From: an uncultured Acidimicrobiales bacterium | Lineage (GTDB): Bacteria; Actinomycetota; Acidimicrobiia; Acidimicrobiales; SZUA-35 | Assembly (NCBI GenBank): GCA_938028175.1 | Contig: CALJAE010000044.1 | Span: forward strand, 1-19,263 | Reading direction: 5' to 3' | DNA length: 19,263 nt | Part shown: one piece after another, positions 6,753 through 14,246 of the stretch | How the letters are laid out: the number at the start of each line of letters is the position of its first letter | Position numbering within the stretch: the stretch's first letter is position 1 | The notes under the pieces: model-generated | Told to the model about the DNA's origin: nothing | Database searches by the model: none | The model's input: only the letters and a program-made list of their open reading frames with translations | Made by a program: the position numbers and the translations under genes

Positions 6753-9692
6753 ATGACTAACTTTTTCAAGACAATACCGGGGATAATTTCTAGACCCGCT
6801 TACGTTGCGGATAGATCTCGCAATCCTCTTTGGCGTCTACGACGTGCGATGTTCGGGCTGTTCTTATTCGGGTGTCTAGCGCTATTCGGAATCGCCTCTT
6901 ACTACTTCTCTATTGCTCTGCCAAATGTTGGGGCTGAGCAGGCACAAGCTTCCCATATCTGTTTGGACTCAAATACAGACCGTGGTTCATGTAATGCTCG
7001 AATCGCTGTGGCGTCTGCTTCACAGGCTGATGCAGATCGCGAGACCATCGACAGTCTGGACGAAGTTCCACAAGATGTTATCGACGCGTTGGTTGCTACA
7101 GAGGATCAAGACTTCTTCGATCATCGTGGTGTTAATACCCGTGGTATCGCTCGAGCTGCTTTCCAAACAGGTAAACGAATCTTGACAGGGTCAGGCAGTC
7201 TGCAAGGTGGTTCTTCGATCACTCAGCAGTTGGTAAGTGAAAGATACTTAGATCCAACTAAGAAGTTTGATCTAGCTAGCAAACCCGAAGAGATTGCTTT
7301 GTCGATCAAGCTTGAGCGTCGTTTGCAATCAGAAGTTGCCTGCGCTGAGGGTGTCTCTAGTGAGCGCTGCGCTAAGGACGAAGTCTTACGTCAGTATTTC
7401 AATACAGTGTTCTATGGTCGTGGTGTAAACGGAGTCAAGAGTGCTGCTCGTGTCTATTTCGACAAAGATATCTCTGAAGTAAACCTAGAAGAAGCCGCTT
7501 ACCTGGCTGGTGTTCTAAGGAACCCTGGTAGAGCAGAACCGACCGCGAACCCTGATGAAGCTCGTCGTAGGATCGACGTCACTTTGGCCTTCATGGTGCA
7601 GCAGGGCTACATCACGCAAGACGATGTAGCAATTGCTGAAGCTCGAATGCAGCAGAACTTCGAGAATAACCCAGAGCTTGGTCAGGCGCTACCGAACTTT
7701 GTCGACAAGGTCTCTAAAGAAGGTCTTGGCGAAGTGCGTTTCTCTGAATTCGGGAGCGAGTACTTTGTTGACGAGGTTTGGCAACAAGTTGACGCAGTCT
7801 TTCCTGGACAAAGATTTTCTGGTGGTCTAAAGGTTTACACAACACTAAGCCCGACCGCTCAGGAGGCAGCATGGAATTCTGTTACTAACACCATCGATCC
7901 CAATAACCCAGAGTTGCCGGATGCAGCTCTAGTTAGTGTCGACGGTCAAGGTTTAGTCAGAGCGCTTATCGGTGGTTCTGATTTTGCGAATCAGCCATTC
8001 AACTTCGCTACAGCTAGAGGAAGCGCTGGTCGCCAGCCAGGCTCTACCTTCAAGACAATTGGTCTGGCTGCTGCAATTGAAGAGGGGATAAGCGTTGAGT
8101 CTTTATTCACAGCACCTCGTGACATTGAGATTCCATCTGGTTACAAAGACATTCCTCTCGGTGCGCCTTGGAAAGTAAATGGCGGTCGCTTTGATGATCT
8201 TACATACCCGAACTACATCGACTTAGAGCAAGCTACTTGGAGTTCAACAAACACAGTATTTGCACAGCTAGCTTTCGAAGTTGGACCACAAGACATTGTA
8301 GACACCGCCGCAGATCTAGGAATTAATTCGGATTTCGGAAACCCTGAACCATCGTTCATCTTGGGTACTCGTGAAGTATCGGTGATCGACTTGGCCGGGG
8401 CATACTCGACCTTTGAACGAACTGGTCGTCAAGTTGACCCTCGAGTGATTGAACGTATTGAAGACTCAACTGGGCGAGTTCTTTGTTGGTATCCATCTAA
8501 TGGGGTTTGCGAGGCAGAGAACACAGATTCTGCACCTGCCTTAGAAGGTGAGCAGGCGATTTCTACAGAAACAGCTCGGCAGGTTAACCAGGTTCTACGT
8601 GGAGTTATCAACAACGGAACTGGTCGAGCAGCTGCAATCGGTCGTCCAGCTGCAGGTAAGACAGGAACATCGCAAGGAAACCGTGATGCTTGGTTCGCAG
8701 GGTACACCTGTGACCTAACAACTGCAGTTTGGATTGGCTACGACGACAACCGCAACATGCAAGGTTTGTCTAATCTGTTCCCTGGGCAACTTGGTAGCTC
8801 GGGTGACATTCAGGGTGGAAACTTGCCGGCGAGCATTTGGGCTGACTACACAAGTCAGGCAGCTACTTCGGAATGTCAGAGTCTCGATATCTTGTCTACA
8901 TTCAGTGGAACACCTTTGAACGCCGATCTCAACACCGGGCTACAAGCTTGCTCAGTTATTGGAAATCAGAATCAACAGACTCCGGCAATTAACCCTGACG
9001 AAGGCGTAAAGCCTGATGAAGAAGTAGATCCAGCTGCTCCAGTTCCTTCAACTAACCCTGGCGGCCAGATTCCTCCAGGTCAAAACTCGGATGAAACTAT
9101 AGTTCCAGAAGTCGTAGTGCCAGAAATTGTTGTGCCAGAAGAGTTAGACCCAGGTGAACAAGAGGTAGAGATCGAGGCAGCCATAGGCGAAATTATCCCG
9201 GCTAGTTTGTCATTTGTTCAGTTTCAGGGTCAGAACCAGATTCCAGTTCAAAATGAAGTGCCAGCTCAAAACCAGCCTGGAGCAGCACAGGGCAATAACT
9301 CTCAAGCGTCGACTGACTGTCTAGTGCCAGGCGATGGGGTTGATAAACGTTGGGTTATCGCCGGTGATGGTAATGCCATTGACCCTCGAGGACCTGTTGT
9401 GACTCCTCCAACTACGGCTCAGGATTTCGAATCGACTACAACTACCGATTTTGAATCCAGCAGCACAACGTTTGAAGATGAGTTCCCGACTACGCCTTTC
9501 CCAGATACAACTCTGGAAAGTGACCCTGTTCCAGTTCCATCTGTATCTCTAGAACCAGATCCGGGAGTACCGACCACTGTTCTAGAGCCTGACCCTGGAG
9601 AGCCGACTACTACAGTTGAGCCTGAGAAGGATGATGATCCTGAGGTTCAGGCAGCTCCTCGTGGAATTCGAGAGCGCCTCAACCTCGATTAA
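6753..9692 (+). CDS. bifunctional class A penicillin-binding protein (PBP1A/PonA-like)
   Basis: Polymerises and cross-links peptidoglycan at the outer face of the cytoplasmic membrane. A basic cytoplasmic N terminus is followed by one membrane helix (about 34-57). The glycosyltransferase (GT51) domain shows EDQDFFDHRG with catalytic E117, GGSSITQQL (152-160) and EIALSIKLERRL. The transpeptidase domain has the nucleophile motif S431-TFK434, S498-T-N500 and K636-TGT639. At 979 residues it exceeds the usual 700-850 because of a C-terminal tail from about 740 rich in Pro, Glu, Val, Gln, Asn and Thr, with repeats such as VPEVV/VPEIV/VPEEL, QNQ-rich stretches, Thr/Ser clusters and PDPG units, and a Cys-containing DCLVPGDGVDKRW island. 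The AAGGG before the ATG is closer than optimal, so initiation may be weak. The rpsF operon follows after 121 bases. Confidence 0.96.
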   Translation: MTNFFKTIPGIISRPAYVADRSRNPLWRLRRAMFGLFLFGCLALFGIASYYFSIALPNVGAEQAQASHICLDSNTDRGSCNARIAVASASQADADRETIDSLDEVPQDVIDALVATEDQDFFDHRGVNTRGIARAAFQTGKRILTGSGSLQGGSSITQQLVSERYLDPTKKFDLASKPEEIALSIKLERRLQSEVACAEGVSSERCAKDEVLRQYFNTVFYGRGVNGVKSAARVYFDKDISEVNLEEAAYLAGVLRNPGRAEPTANPDEARRRIDVTLAFMVQQGYITQDDVAIAEARMQQNFENNPELGQALPNFVDKVSKEGLGEVRFSEFGSEYFVDEVWQQVDAVFPGQRFSGGLKVYTTLSPTAQEAAWNSVTNTIDPNNPELPDAALVSVDGQGLVRALIGGSDFANQPFNFATARGSAGRQPGSTFKTIGLAAAIEEGISVESLFTAPRDIEIPSGYKDIPLGAPWKVNGGRFDDLTYPNYIDLEQATWSSTNTVFAQLAFEVGPQDIVDTAADLGINSDFGNPEPSFILGTREVSVIDLAGAYSTFERTGRQVDPRVIERIEDSTGRVLCWYPSNGVCEAENTDSAPALEGEQAISTETARQVNQVLRGVINNGTGRAAAIGRPAAGKTGTSQGNRDAWFAGYTCDLTTAVWIGYDDNRNMQGLSNLFPGQLGSSGDIQGGNLPASIWADYTSQAATSECQSLDILSTFSGTPLNADLNTGLQACSVIGNQNQQTPAINPDEGVKPDEEVDPAAPVPSTNPGGQIPPGQNSDETIVPEVVVPEIVVPEELDPGEQEVEIEAAIGEIIPASLSFVQFQGQNQIPVQNEVPAQNQPGAAQGNNSQASTDCLVPGDGVDKRWVIAGDGNAIDPRGPVVTPPTTAQDFESTTTTDFESSSTTFEDEFPTTPFPDTTLESDPVPVPSVSLEPDPGVPTTVLEPDPGEPTTTVEPEKDDDPEVQAAPRGIRERLNLD

Positions 9693-9813
9693 CCAATAAT
9701 CAAGGTAGAAAATCCCAAGTAACTCGCTAGCCTGTAGGGGTCGCAGATATGTGACACCCTGCTTCGTGAAGTTCTCGAAGCCCCACAGCGTGGGTCCATA
9801 GGGAGGAATATGC
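9693..9813 (+). promoter_or_regulatory. rpsF operon leader with candidate structured RNA
   Basis: The 121 bases before rpsF can form several consecutive hairpins. GGGGTC pairs with GACACCC around positions 9737-9763 with one bulged A. GCTTCG pairs perfectly with CGAAGC across a 9-base loop (about 9762-9782). CCCAC pairs with GTGGG around AGC (about 9782-9795) just before the ribosome-binding site GGAGG near 9801-9805. Leaders of rpsF operons in many bacteria bind the bS6:bS18 protein complex for feedback control, so an analogous autoregulatory element is plausible. I cannot confirm a match to the known consensus. No strong -35/-10 pair stands out. Confidence 0.4.
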
Positions 9814-10137
9814 ATGAGAGCTTATGAGCTCATGGTCATTTTTACCGCTGATTCTGAAGAATCAGAGATACAGACCACAGTAAACAAACTCGGTGACTTG
9901 GCTAAAGAAGCCAACGGAACACTAGAGACAACAGACAAGTGGGGCGTACGCCGCTTTGCTTACGAAATGAAGAAGGCTCGTGAGGGCTTTTACGTCGTTT
10001 GTCAATTCCTAAGCCCAAATGCTCTGTCAGAAATTGACAGAACCTTGCGCTTAGATGATTCTGTAATCAGACACAAAATGTTGAGATTGCCAGTTGACGA
10101 GGCACACCGCCGTGGCCTAGCAGCTGTAACCAATTAA
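9814..10137 (+). CDS. rpsF: 30S ribosomal protein bS6
   Basis: A 107-residue protein beginning MRAYELMVIF and carrying the WGVRRFAYEMKKAREGFYVV stretch and LRLDDSVIRHKMLR end typical of bS6. The length is slightly above the usual 95-100. bS6 binds bS18 and the platform of the 30S subunit. It is first in the rpsF-ssb-rpsR-rplI-dnaB run. A strong GGAGG lies 7 bases before the ATG, and downstream Met7 is less well placed, which fixes the start. Confidence 0.97.
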   Translation: MRAYELMVIFTADSEESEIQTTVNKLGDLAKEANGTLETTDKWGVRRFAYEMKKAREGFYVVCQFLSPNALSEIDRTLRLDDSVIRHKMLRLPVDEAHRRGLAAVTN

Positions 10138-10146
10138 GGAGTAAAA

Positions 10147-10596
10147 ATGGCAGTAGATAATAACGTAACAGTAACCGGTAACGCGACTCGCGAACCAGAG
10201 CTACGATTCACCCCTTCAGGTCAAGCTGTAGCCAACTTTGGTATCGCAGTTAATCGTCGTTGGCAGAACCGTCAAACCCAAGAGTGGGAAGAACAAGTTT
10301 CTTTCTTCGATGTAACAGCATGGTCACAGCTAGCAGAAAATGCTGCAGAGACTATTTCTAAGGGAACTCGTGTAACAATCTCTGGTCGACTAGATCAGCG
10401 AAGCTGGGAAAACCAAGAAGGTGACAAGCGATCAAAGGTCGAAATCGTCGCCGACGATGTAGCAGTTAGCCTTCGTTGGGCAACAGCCGATATCGCAAGA
10501 AATGAAAGAGCAAACGCTTCCGATGGAAGCTCAGCTGGAATGAGTCAGCCAAAGAACTCACAGCCTGCATACAACGCAAATGAGGAGCCGTTCTAA
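10147..10596 (+). CDS. ssb: single-stranded DNA-binding protein
   Basis: A 149-residue SSB that coats single-stranded DNA in replication, repair and recombination. The OB fold occupies about 1-112, with NVTVTGNATREPELRFTPSGQAVANFGIAVNRRW and FFDVTAWSQLAENAAETISKGTRVTISGRLDQRSW. A short flexible linker rich in Ser, Asn and Gln ends in the acidic tip EEPF, a variant of the usual DDIPF tip that recruits partner proteins. AAGGAG sits just before the ATG. Its stop overlaps the rpsR start (TAATG), so translation of the two is probably coupled. Confidence 0.97.
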   Translation: MAVDNNVTVTGNATREPELRFTPSGQAVANFGIAVNRRWQNRQTQEWEEQVSFFDVTAWSQLAENAAETISKGTRVTISGRLDQRSWENQEGDKRSKVEIVADDVAVSLRWATADIARNERANASDGSSAGMSQPKNSQPAYNANEEPF

Positions 10597-11087
10597 TGCC
10601 AAAGCCAAGAAAACCAATGGGTCGTAACGACCGCAAGTTCAAGAAGAGGGTAAGTCCTTTAGCGTCAGCTGAGAACTCTTACATCGATTACAAAGACGTA
10701 GATCTTCTTAACAAGTTCTTGTCTGATCGTTCAAAGATCCGTACAAGGGCTGTAACTGGCAATACCATCCAGCAACAAAAAGAAGTTGCTCGAGCAGTAA
10801 AGAATGCTCGTGAGATGGGCTTGATTGCGTACACGTCTCGAGTAACAACTCAGCGTCGTGGACGCCGAGGTAACGACGATCGTCCAAGACGTCAAGACAG
10901 AGACTCAAAGCCATCTTCAACAGAAAATGCTGATGTTCCAGCAGCTGTAGAAACAGAAGTTGTAGATGCACCGGTCGAAGCACAAGTAGAAACCCCAGTT
11001 GTTGAAACTGCTCCAGCTCCAGAAGCTGCACCTGCAGCAGAAGTTGTAGATGCTCCAGCTGAAGCTACCGAGGAGGCAACAGAGTAA
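10596..11087 (+). CDS. rpsR: 30S ribosomal protein bS18 with long acidic C-terminal extension
   Basis: The core at about 20-92 is clearly bS18, including YIDYKDVDLLNKFLSDRSKI and the helix that ends GLIAYTS. It is followed by a basic RRGRRG segment. bS18 is normally 75-95 residues; this one is 163. The extra 70 or so residues (about 93-163) start with charged RRQDRDSK and continue as a low-complexity Ala/Val/Glu/Pro/Thr tract with repeats such as VVDAP, VET and APEAAPAAE, strongly acidic and with no aromatic residues. The reading frame is continuous into rplI through a TAATG overlap, so this is not an obvious sequencing frameshift. The tail probably protrudes from the ribosome surface; its role is unknown. 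Confidence 0.95.
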   Translation: MPKPRKPMGRNDRKFKKRVSPLASAENSYIDYKDVDLLNKFLSDRSKIRTRAVTGNTIQQQKEVARAVKNAREMGLIAYTSRVTTQRRGRRGNDDRPRRQDRDSKPSSTENADVPAAVETEVVDAPVEAQVETPVVETAPAPEAAPAAEVVDAPAEATEEATE

Positions 11088-11533
11088 TGAAGGTACTTTT
11101 ATTTGAATCTGTTGAAGGACTAGGCAACACAGGAGACATTGTCGAAGTAGCCGATGGTTACGCTCGTAATTCTCTAATCCCTCGTTCTCTAGCCACTAAG
11201 GCAACGGCTGGTGCTGTTGCTGAAGCTGAGCGCATGCGCAAAGCTTGGCAGGAGAACAACGCTGCAGAGGTTTCTGCTGCAACTGAAATTGCAGAGCGCC
11301 TTGCTGATACAACGCTAGAGATGCCAGCTAAGACTTCGCAAGAAGGAAAGCTGTTCGGATCTATTGGAGCCCGTGACATTTCAGATGCGCTGTCTCTAGA
11401 GTCTGGTGTTGATTTCGATCGCAAGATGATCCAGCTTGACGATTCAATTCGTACAACTGGCTCTCAGGCAGTAACTGTCACTCCACATCCGGATGTGTCT
11501 TTCGAAATTACAGTAAACGTAGTTGAGGGTTAA
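11087..11533 (+). CDS. rplI: 50S ribosomal protein bL9
   Basis: A 148-residue protein of normal length. The N-terminal rRNA-binding domain has MKVLLFESVEGLGNTGDIVEVADGYARN followed by LIPRSLATKAT. The long connecting helix (about 40-75, Ala/Glu-rich) leads to the C-terminal domain with EGKLFGSIGARDISDAL. The start shares its A with the rpsR stop (TAATG), consistent with coupled translation in the ribosomal protein / ssb / helicase operon. Confidence 0.97.
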   Translation: MKVLLFESVEGLGNTGDIVEVADGYARNSLIPRSLATKATAGAVAEAERMRKAWQENNAAEVSAATEIAERLADTTLEMPAKTSQEGKLFGSIGARDISDALSLESGVDFDRKMIQLDDSIRTTGSQAVTVTPHPDVSFEITVNVVEG

Positions 11534-11551
11534 ATCGAACTACGGGTCTAA

Positions 11552-12931
11552 ATGAACACTGCAGCAACACGCATACCACCGAATAACTTACCGGCCGAGG
11601 AGTCGGTTCTCGGTGCAATGCTGCTGTCACGTGAGGCCATTGCTGAGGTTGTAGAGATTGTCGATTCAGACAACTTCTACAAGCCAGCGCATGGCCACAT
11701 TTGTGATGCCATCCTCAGCCTGTATGCAGCTGGTGAACCAGTAGATGCGGTGACCGTTGCCGATGAGCTAAGCCGTTCAGGTTTACTCGAAGACATTGGC
11801 GGCCAGCCGTTTCTATTGGACTTGCAGGCTTCCACTCCAGCCATTTCTAACGCTGCTCACTATGCCAAGATTGTTGAAGAGCTTGCGCTGTTGCGTCGGC
11901 TGATTTATGTAAGTGGTGAGATCGCTGAGAATGCTTATGGCATGCCCGACGATGTCGTCAAGACACTCGACGACGCCGAGTCTCGAATATTCGAGGTAGC
12001 TCAGCGTAGGGTGACAAATACTACGGCTCCTATTAAAGACTTAATCGGGGCGACTCTTGATCGTCTGGAGATGCTCTATGACAAGGGCGATTCCATAACC
12101 GGGCTCCAAACGGGCTACGCAGATCTAGACGAAATGATGGCTGGATTGCAGCCAAGTGCTTTGTACGTGGTTGGAGCTAGGCCCGCCATGGGTAAGACAG
12201 CGTTCGCTCTTGGCCTGAGTATCAATGCCGCTATGGCTGACCAGAGGCCCGTACTCGTGTTCTCGTTGGAGATGAGCCAGTTAGAGATCTCTCAGAGGAT
12301 CTTGTGCTCAGAGGCTCTAGTGGACTCTTCACGTCTTAAGACAGGTCGAATCGAAGAAGGGGACTGGAACCGTATTTCTCATGCTGTGGGCCGCCTAGCC
12401 GAGGCGCCGCTATACATCGACGATAACCCGCATACCTCGGTGATGGAGATTCGCGCTAAGTCACGTCGTCTCAAGAGCCGCATTGGTGACATTGGCCTGA
12501 TTGTGGTCGACTACATTCAGTTGATGACAGGTCGCAGTAATGCTGAGAGTCGCCAGGTTGAGGTTTCTGAGATAAGTCGTAACTTAAAGATCTTGGCACG
12601 TGAGCTTGAAGTGCCTGTGGTTGCACTTGCTCAGCTGAACCGTGGTTTGGAGCAGAGGGTCGATAAGCGACCAATGCTTTCTGATCTTCGTGAGTCGGGT
12701 GGTCTAGAGCAGGATGCCGACGCTGTGTTCTTCTTATATCGAGACGAAATCTACAACCAAGAGTCTCCCGATGCCGGCATTGCGGAAGTTATTGTTGCTA
12801 AGCACAGATCGGGGCCAACGGGAACGTGTCGCCTTGCATTCCGTGGTCAGTACACCCGCTTTGACAATATGGCCAAGAGTGTGTCGGCAGCTAGTGCTGG
12901 TCAAACACAAGAGCCTACAGCTGGCTTCTAG
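11552..12931 (+). CDS. dnaB: replicative DNA helicase
   Basis: Hexameric 5'-3' helicase that unwinds DNA at the replication fork. The N-terminal primase-interaction domain (about 5-150) begins RIPPNNLPAEESVLGAMLLS. The RecA-like domain contains Walker A GARPAMGKT at 208-216 (K215), FSLEMSQLEISQRI, the Walker B stretch GLIVVDYIQLM, and the DnaB motifs around ALAQLNRGLEQR and DLRESGGLEQDADAVFFLYRDE. Length (459) is normal and there is no intein. The ATG has no clear Shine-Dalgarno sequence, but the next upstream frame does not offer a better start. It lies 18 bases after rplI and ends the run. Confidence 0.97.
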   Translation: MNTAATRIPPNNLPAEESVLGAMLLSREAIAEVVEIVDSDNFYKPAHGHICDAILSLYAAGEPVDAVTVADELSRSGLLEDIGGQPFLLDLQASTPAISNAAHYAKIVEELALLRRLIYVSGEIAENAYGMPDDVVKTLDDAESRIFEVAQRRVTNTTAPIKDLIGATLDRLEMLYDKGDSITGLQTGYADLDEMMAGLQPSALYVVGARPAMGKTAFALGLSINAAMADQRPVLVFSLEMSQLEISQRILCSEALVDSSRLKTGRIEEGDWNRISHAVGRLAEAPLYIDDNPHTSVMEIRAKSRRLKSRIGDIGLIVVDYIQLMTGRSNAESRQVEVSEISRNLKILARELEVPVVALAQLNRGLEQRVDKRPMLSDLRESGGLEQDADAVFFLYRDEIYNQESPDAGIAEVIVAKHRSGPTGTCRLAFRGQYTRFDNMAKSVSAASAGQTQEPTAGF

Positions 12932-12936
12932 CTCGT

Positions 12937-13155
12937 CTAGCTGGTTGCCAGAAGAGTGATAGAGGCCCAGATAGTCATCACTGATCCAATGACTATAAAA
13001 AGTATATTTCGGCGCAAGATGGCTTGCTTCGCTTGATTATCTAGATCCTGAGTCGGGTTGTTGCGTTCCTGAATCATTCGAGAAGCAGTGCCAATTACGG
13101 CCCCAGCACCAAATGCCAGTATTAATAGTGGAAAGAAATTTTCACCCAGTAGCAC
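12937..13155 (-). CDS. small two-helix membrane protein, function unknown
   Basis: A 72-residue frame convergent with dnaB, 5 bases between the stop codons. It starts with GTG (13153-13155), has an N-terminal hydrophobic segment (about 7-25), a polar, charged middle (RMIQERNNPTQDLDNQAKQAILRRN) and a second hydrophobic segment (about 51-69). This pattern and the lack of any other frame favour a real small membrane protein. GAGG directly abuts the start and no well-spaced Shine-Dalgarno sequence exists. The family is not recognised. Confidence 0.6.
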   Translation of the reverse strand: MLLGENFFPLLILAFGAGAVIGTASRMIQERNNPTQDLDNQAKQAILRRNILFIVIGSVMTIWASITLLATS

Positions 13156-13308
13156 CTCGAGAGTCTACCACTGGAGCGGGATTTCACCATTTGCCCAGCA
13201 AGGCTAGTCGCTTTTACCCACCTTTCTGATCTAGAAGTTTCGACAAGCTTCTTTACAATGAAGTTAGCAGTAATTAGAAGCTGTTAACCAAAACGTATGG
13301 AGGTTATT
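13156..13308 (+). promoter_or_regulatory. promoter region and leader of the secreted Asp/Ser-rich protein gene
   Basis: TACAAT at 13254-13259 is a good -10 hexamer; no strong -35 is seen at 16-18 bases upstream, although an AGAAG/CTTCT inverted repeat (13233-13252) occupies that position and might bind an activator. The expected leader contains TTAGCAG pairing with CTGTTAA (7 bp with one G-U), ending just before GGAGG at 13299-13303. The left part (13156-13230) should also hold the minus-strand promoter for the small membrane protein. Confidence 0.4.
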
Positions 13309-14016
13309 GTGCGGTCGGTTCTATTTAAGATAATCGGAGTAAGTATGTTGATGGTAGGGGCAGTAGTTGCGCCAGCATTTGCATCAACATCAACAGTAAG
13401 GGTTAATGATCAAGGATTCGTTCTTGGTGGTTCAGAGGGCGATGTTATTTCGCTTGACTCTGTACCTGTAAGCAGTGAGTACCAGGGCCAAACCTGTACA
13501 GTCACTGTTTCAACTCAGAACAACTTCAGTGTTCATGAGGGCAATGTCCTAACAGTTTCATCTGGAGACTCTTCTAGTGAGGTAGTTTCAGTTGAAGGTG
13601 AAGCAGATGGCGCTGTATCAGAGAGCTTTGATTTAACTCTTGGTAGCACAATCGATCTTTCTCTCCGACTTGGTGAGACAGGTTCGTCGTCACTAACAGC
13701 CGAAGTAACTCAGGATTGTTCTGGTGCTGAGATTGAAGAAACAGTTGTAGAGGTTGAAGCAGTTGTAGCTGAAACATGTGACAGCGATGCCACAGAAGGC
13801 AGCGACTCTGACTCAAGCGATGTTGATTCAAGCGACGCCACTTCTGAAGCGTGTGAAACAGACTGTGACACAGACAGCACTGACGGAACCACTGGTTCTA
13901 ACTCAGACACCGACTCTGATTGCGACGCTGAAGTTGTAGTTGAGTCAGTAGTGGCTGAGATTCCAGTTGCCGCACCAGCTCAGGCTGTTGTTGGTTCACC
14001 TGTTTACGCTGGCTAA
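13309..14016 (+). CDS. secreted protein with beta domain and Asp/Ser-rich, Cys-containing region; unknown function
   Basis: I place the start at GTG 13309 rather than ATG 13297 because GGAGG at 13299-13303 gives a proper 5-base spacing to the GTG and would lie inside the ATG-initiated frame. The result is 235 residues with a classic signal peptide (MRSVLFKIIG, hydrophobic core, cleavage after AFA). A Gly/Ser/Val-rich beta region (about 25-135) has two Cys residues. An acidic low-complexity tract (about 145-205) has DSD, SSD and DTD units and five Cys residues, two of them in CETDC. A hydrophobic Val/Ala/Pro end (VAAPAQAVVGSPVYAG) follows. There is no LPXTG motif or membrane anchor. The DxDxD-like spacing could bind calcium, or the tract could be a spacer. 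It is monocistronic, with its own terminator. Confidence 0.85.
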   Translation: MRSVLFKIIGVSMLMVGAVVAPAFASTSTVRVNDQGFVLGGSEGDVISLDSVPVSSEYQGQTCTVTVSTQNNFSVHEGNVLTVSSGDSSSEVVSVEGEADGAVSESFDLTLGSTIDLSLRLGETGSSSLTAEVTQDCSGAEIEETVVEVEAVVAETCDSDATEGSDSDSSDVDSSDATSEACETDCDTDSTDGTTGSNSDTDSDCDAEVVVESVVAEIPVAAPAQAVVGSPVYAG

Positions 14017-14045
14017 GTAGCTGAATCAAAACTGAGATTATTGAA

Positions 14046-14083
14046 TGAGGGTCGAGCCCGGTCTCGGCTCTCATTTTATTTTT
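14046..14083 (+). terminator. intrinsic terminator after the secreted-protein gene
   Basis: TGAGGGTCGAG (14046-14056) pairs with CTCGGCTCTCA (14063-14073) as an 11-bp stem with two G-U pairs and a 6-base CCCGGT loop. It is followed directly by TTTTATTTTT. This is a textbook Rho-independent terminator 30 bases past the stop. It separates the gene from the ribonucleotide reductase operon. The stretch from 14084 to 14214 holds nothing I recognise. Confidence 0.92.
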
Positions 14084-14214
14084 CCGACAAACTTTTCGCT
14101 TAAAGATTAGGCCTTCATCGATCTTCAATCCACTTTGTTATATTTCGCCCACATCGCTGTCATTGTCGCGTGCTAGTATTTCTCGAACGGATCAGTCTTT
14201 GTGAATAAAAACAC

Positions 14215-14246
14215 TTGACTACTTCTAATTACACGTGTGTAATTAG
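14215..14246 (+). promoter_or_regulatory. nrdA promoter overlapped by a palindromic operator
   Basis: TTGACT (14215-14220), a 17-base spacer and TGTAAT (14238-14243) form a strong sigma-70/HrdB-type promoter with transcription expected near 14250. A palindrome with arms TCTAATTACA (14224-14233) and TGTAATTAGA (14238-14247) around CGTG covers the spacer and the whole -10 box. This is an ideal position for a repressor. The sequence does not match the usual NrdR box layout (paired boxes of AT-rich 16-mers with acaC...TgTgt ends), so the regulator is unknown. Confidence 0.75.

Noticed and set aside
9000..9690. CRISPR-like or tandem DNA repeat in the penicillin-binding protein tail
   Set aside because: The repeats are at protein level, short and in frame, with no regular spacer structure.
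10708..11031. Leu/Gln-rich minus-strand frame opposite rpsR
   Set aside because: Low-complexity composition is the mirror of the Ala/Glu/Val repeat tail of bS18; no start signal or family features.
13297..13308. ATG start for the secreted protein, 12 bases before the chosen GTG
   Set aside because: The GGAGG ribosome-binding site overlaps this ATG, and the GTG start gives a better-spaced site and a cleaner signal peptide.
13574..14128. Several minus-strand frames opposite the Asp/Ser-rich tract
   Set aside because: They arise from the repetitive composition of the secreted-protein gene and cross its terminator; Ser/Glu- or Gln/Leu-rich artefacts.
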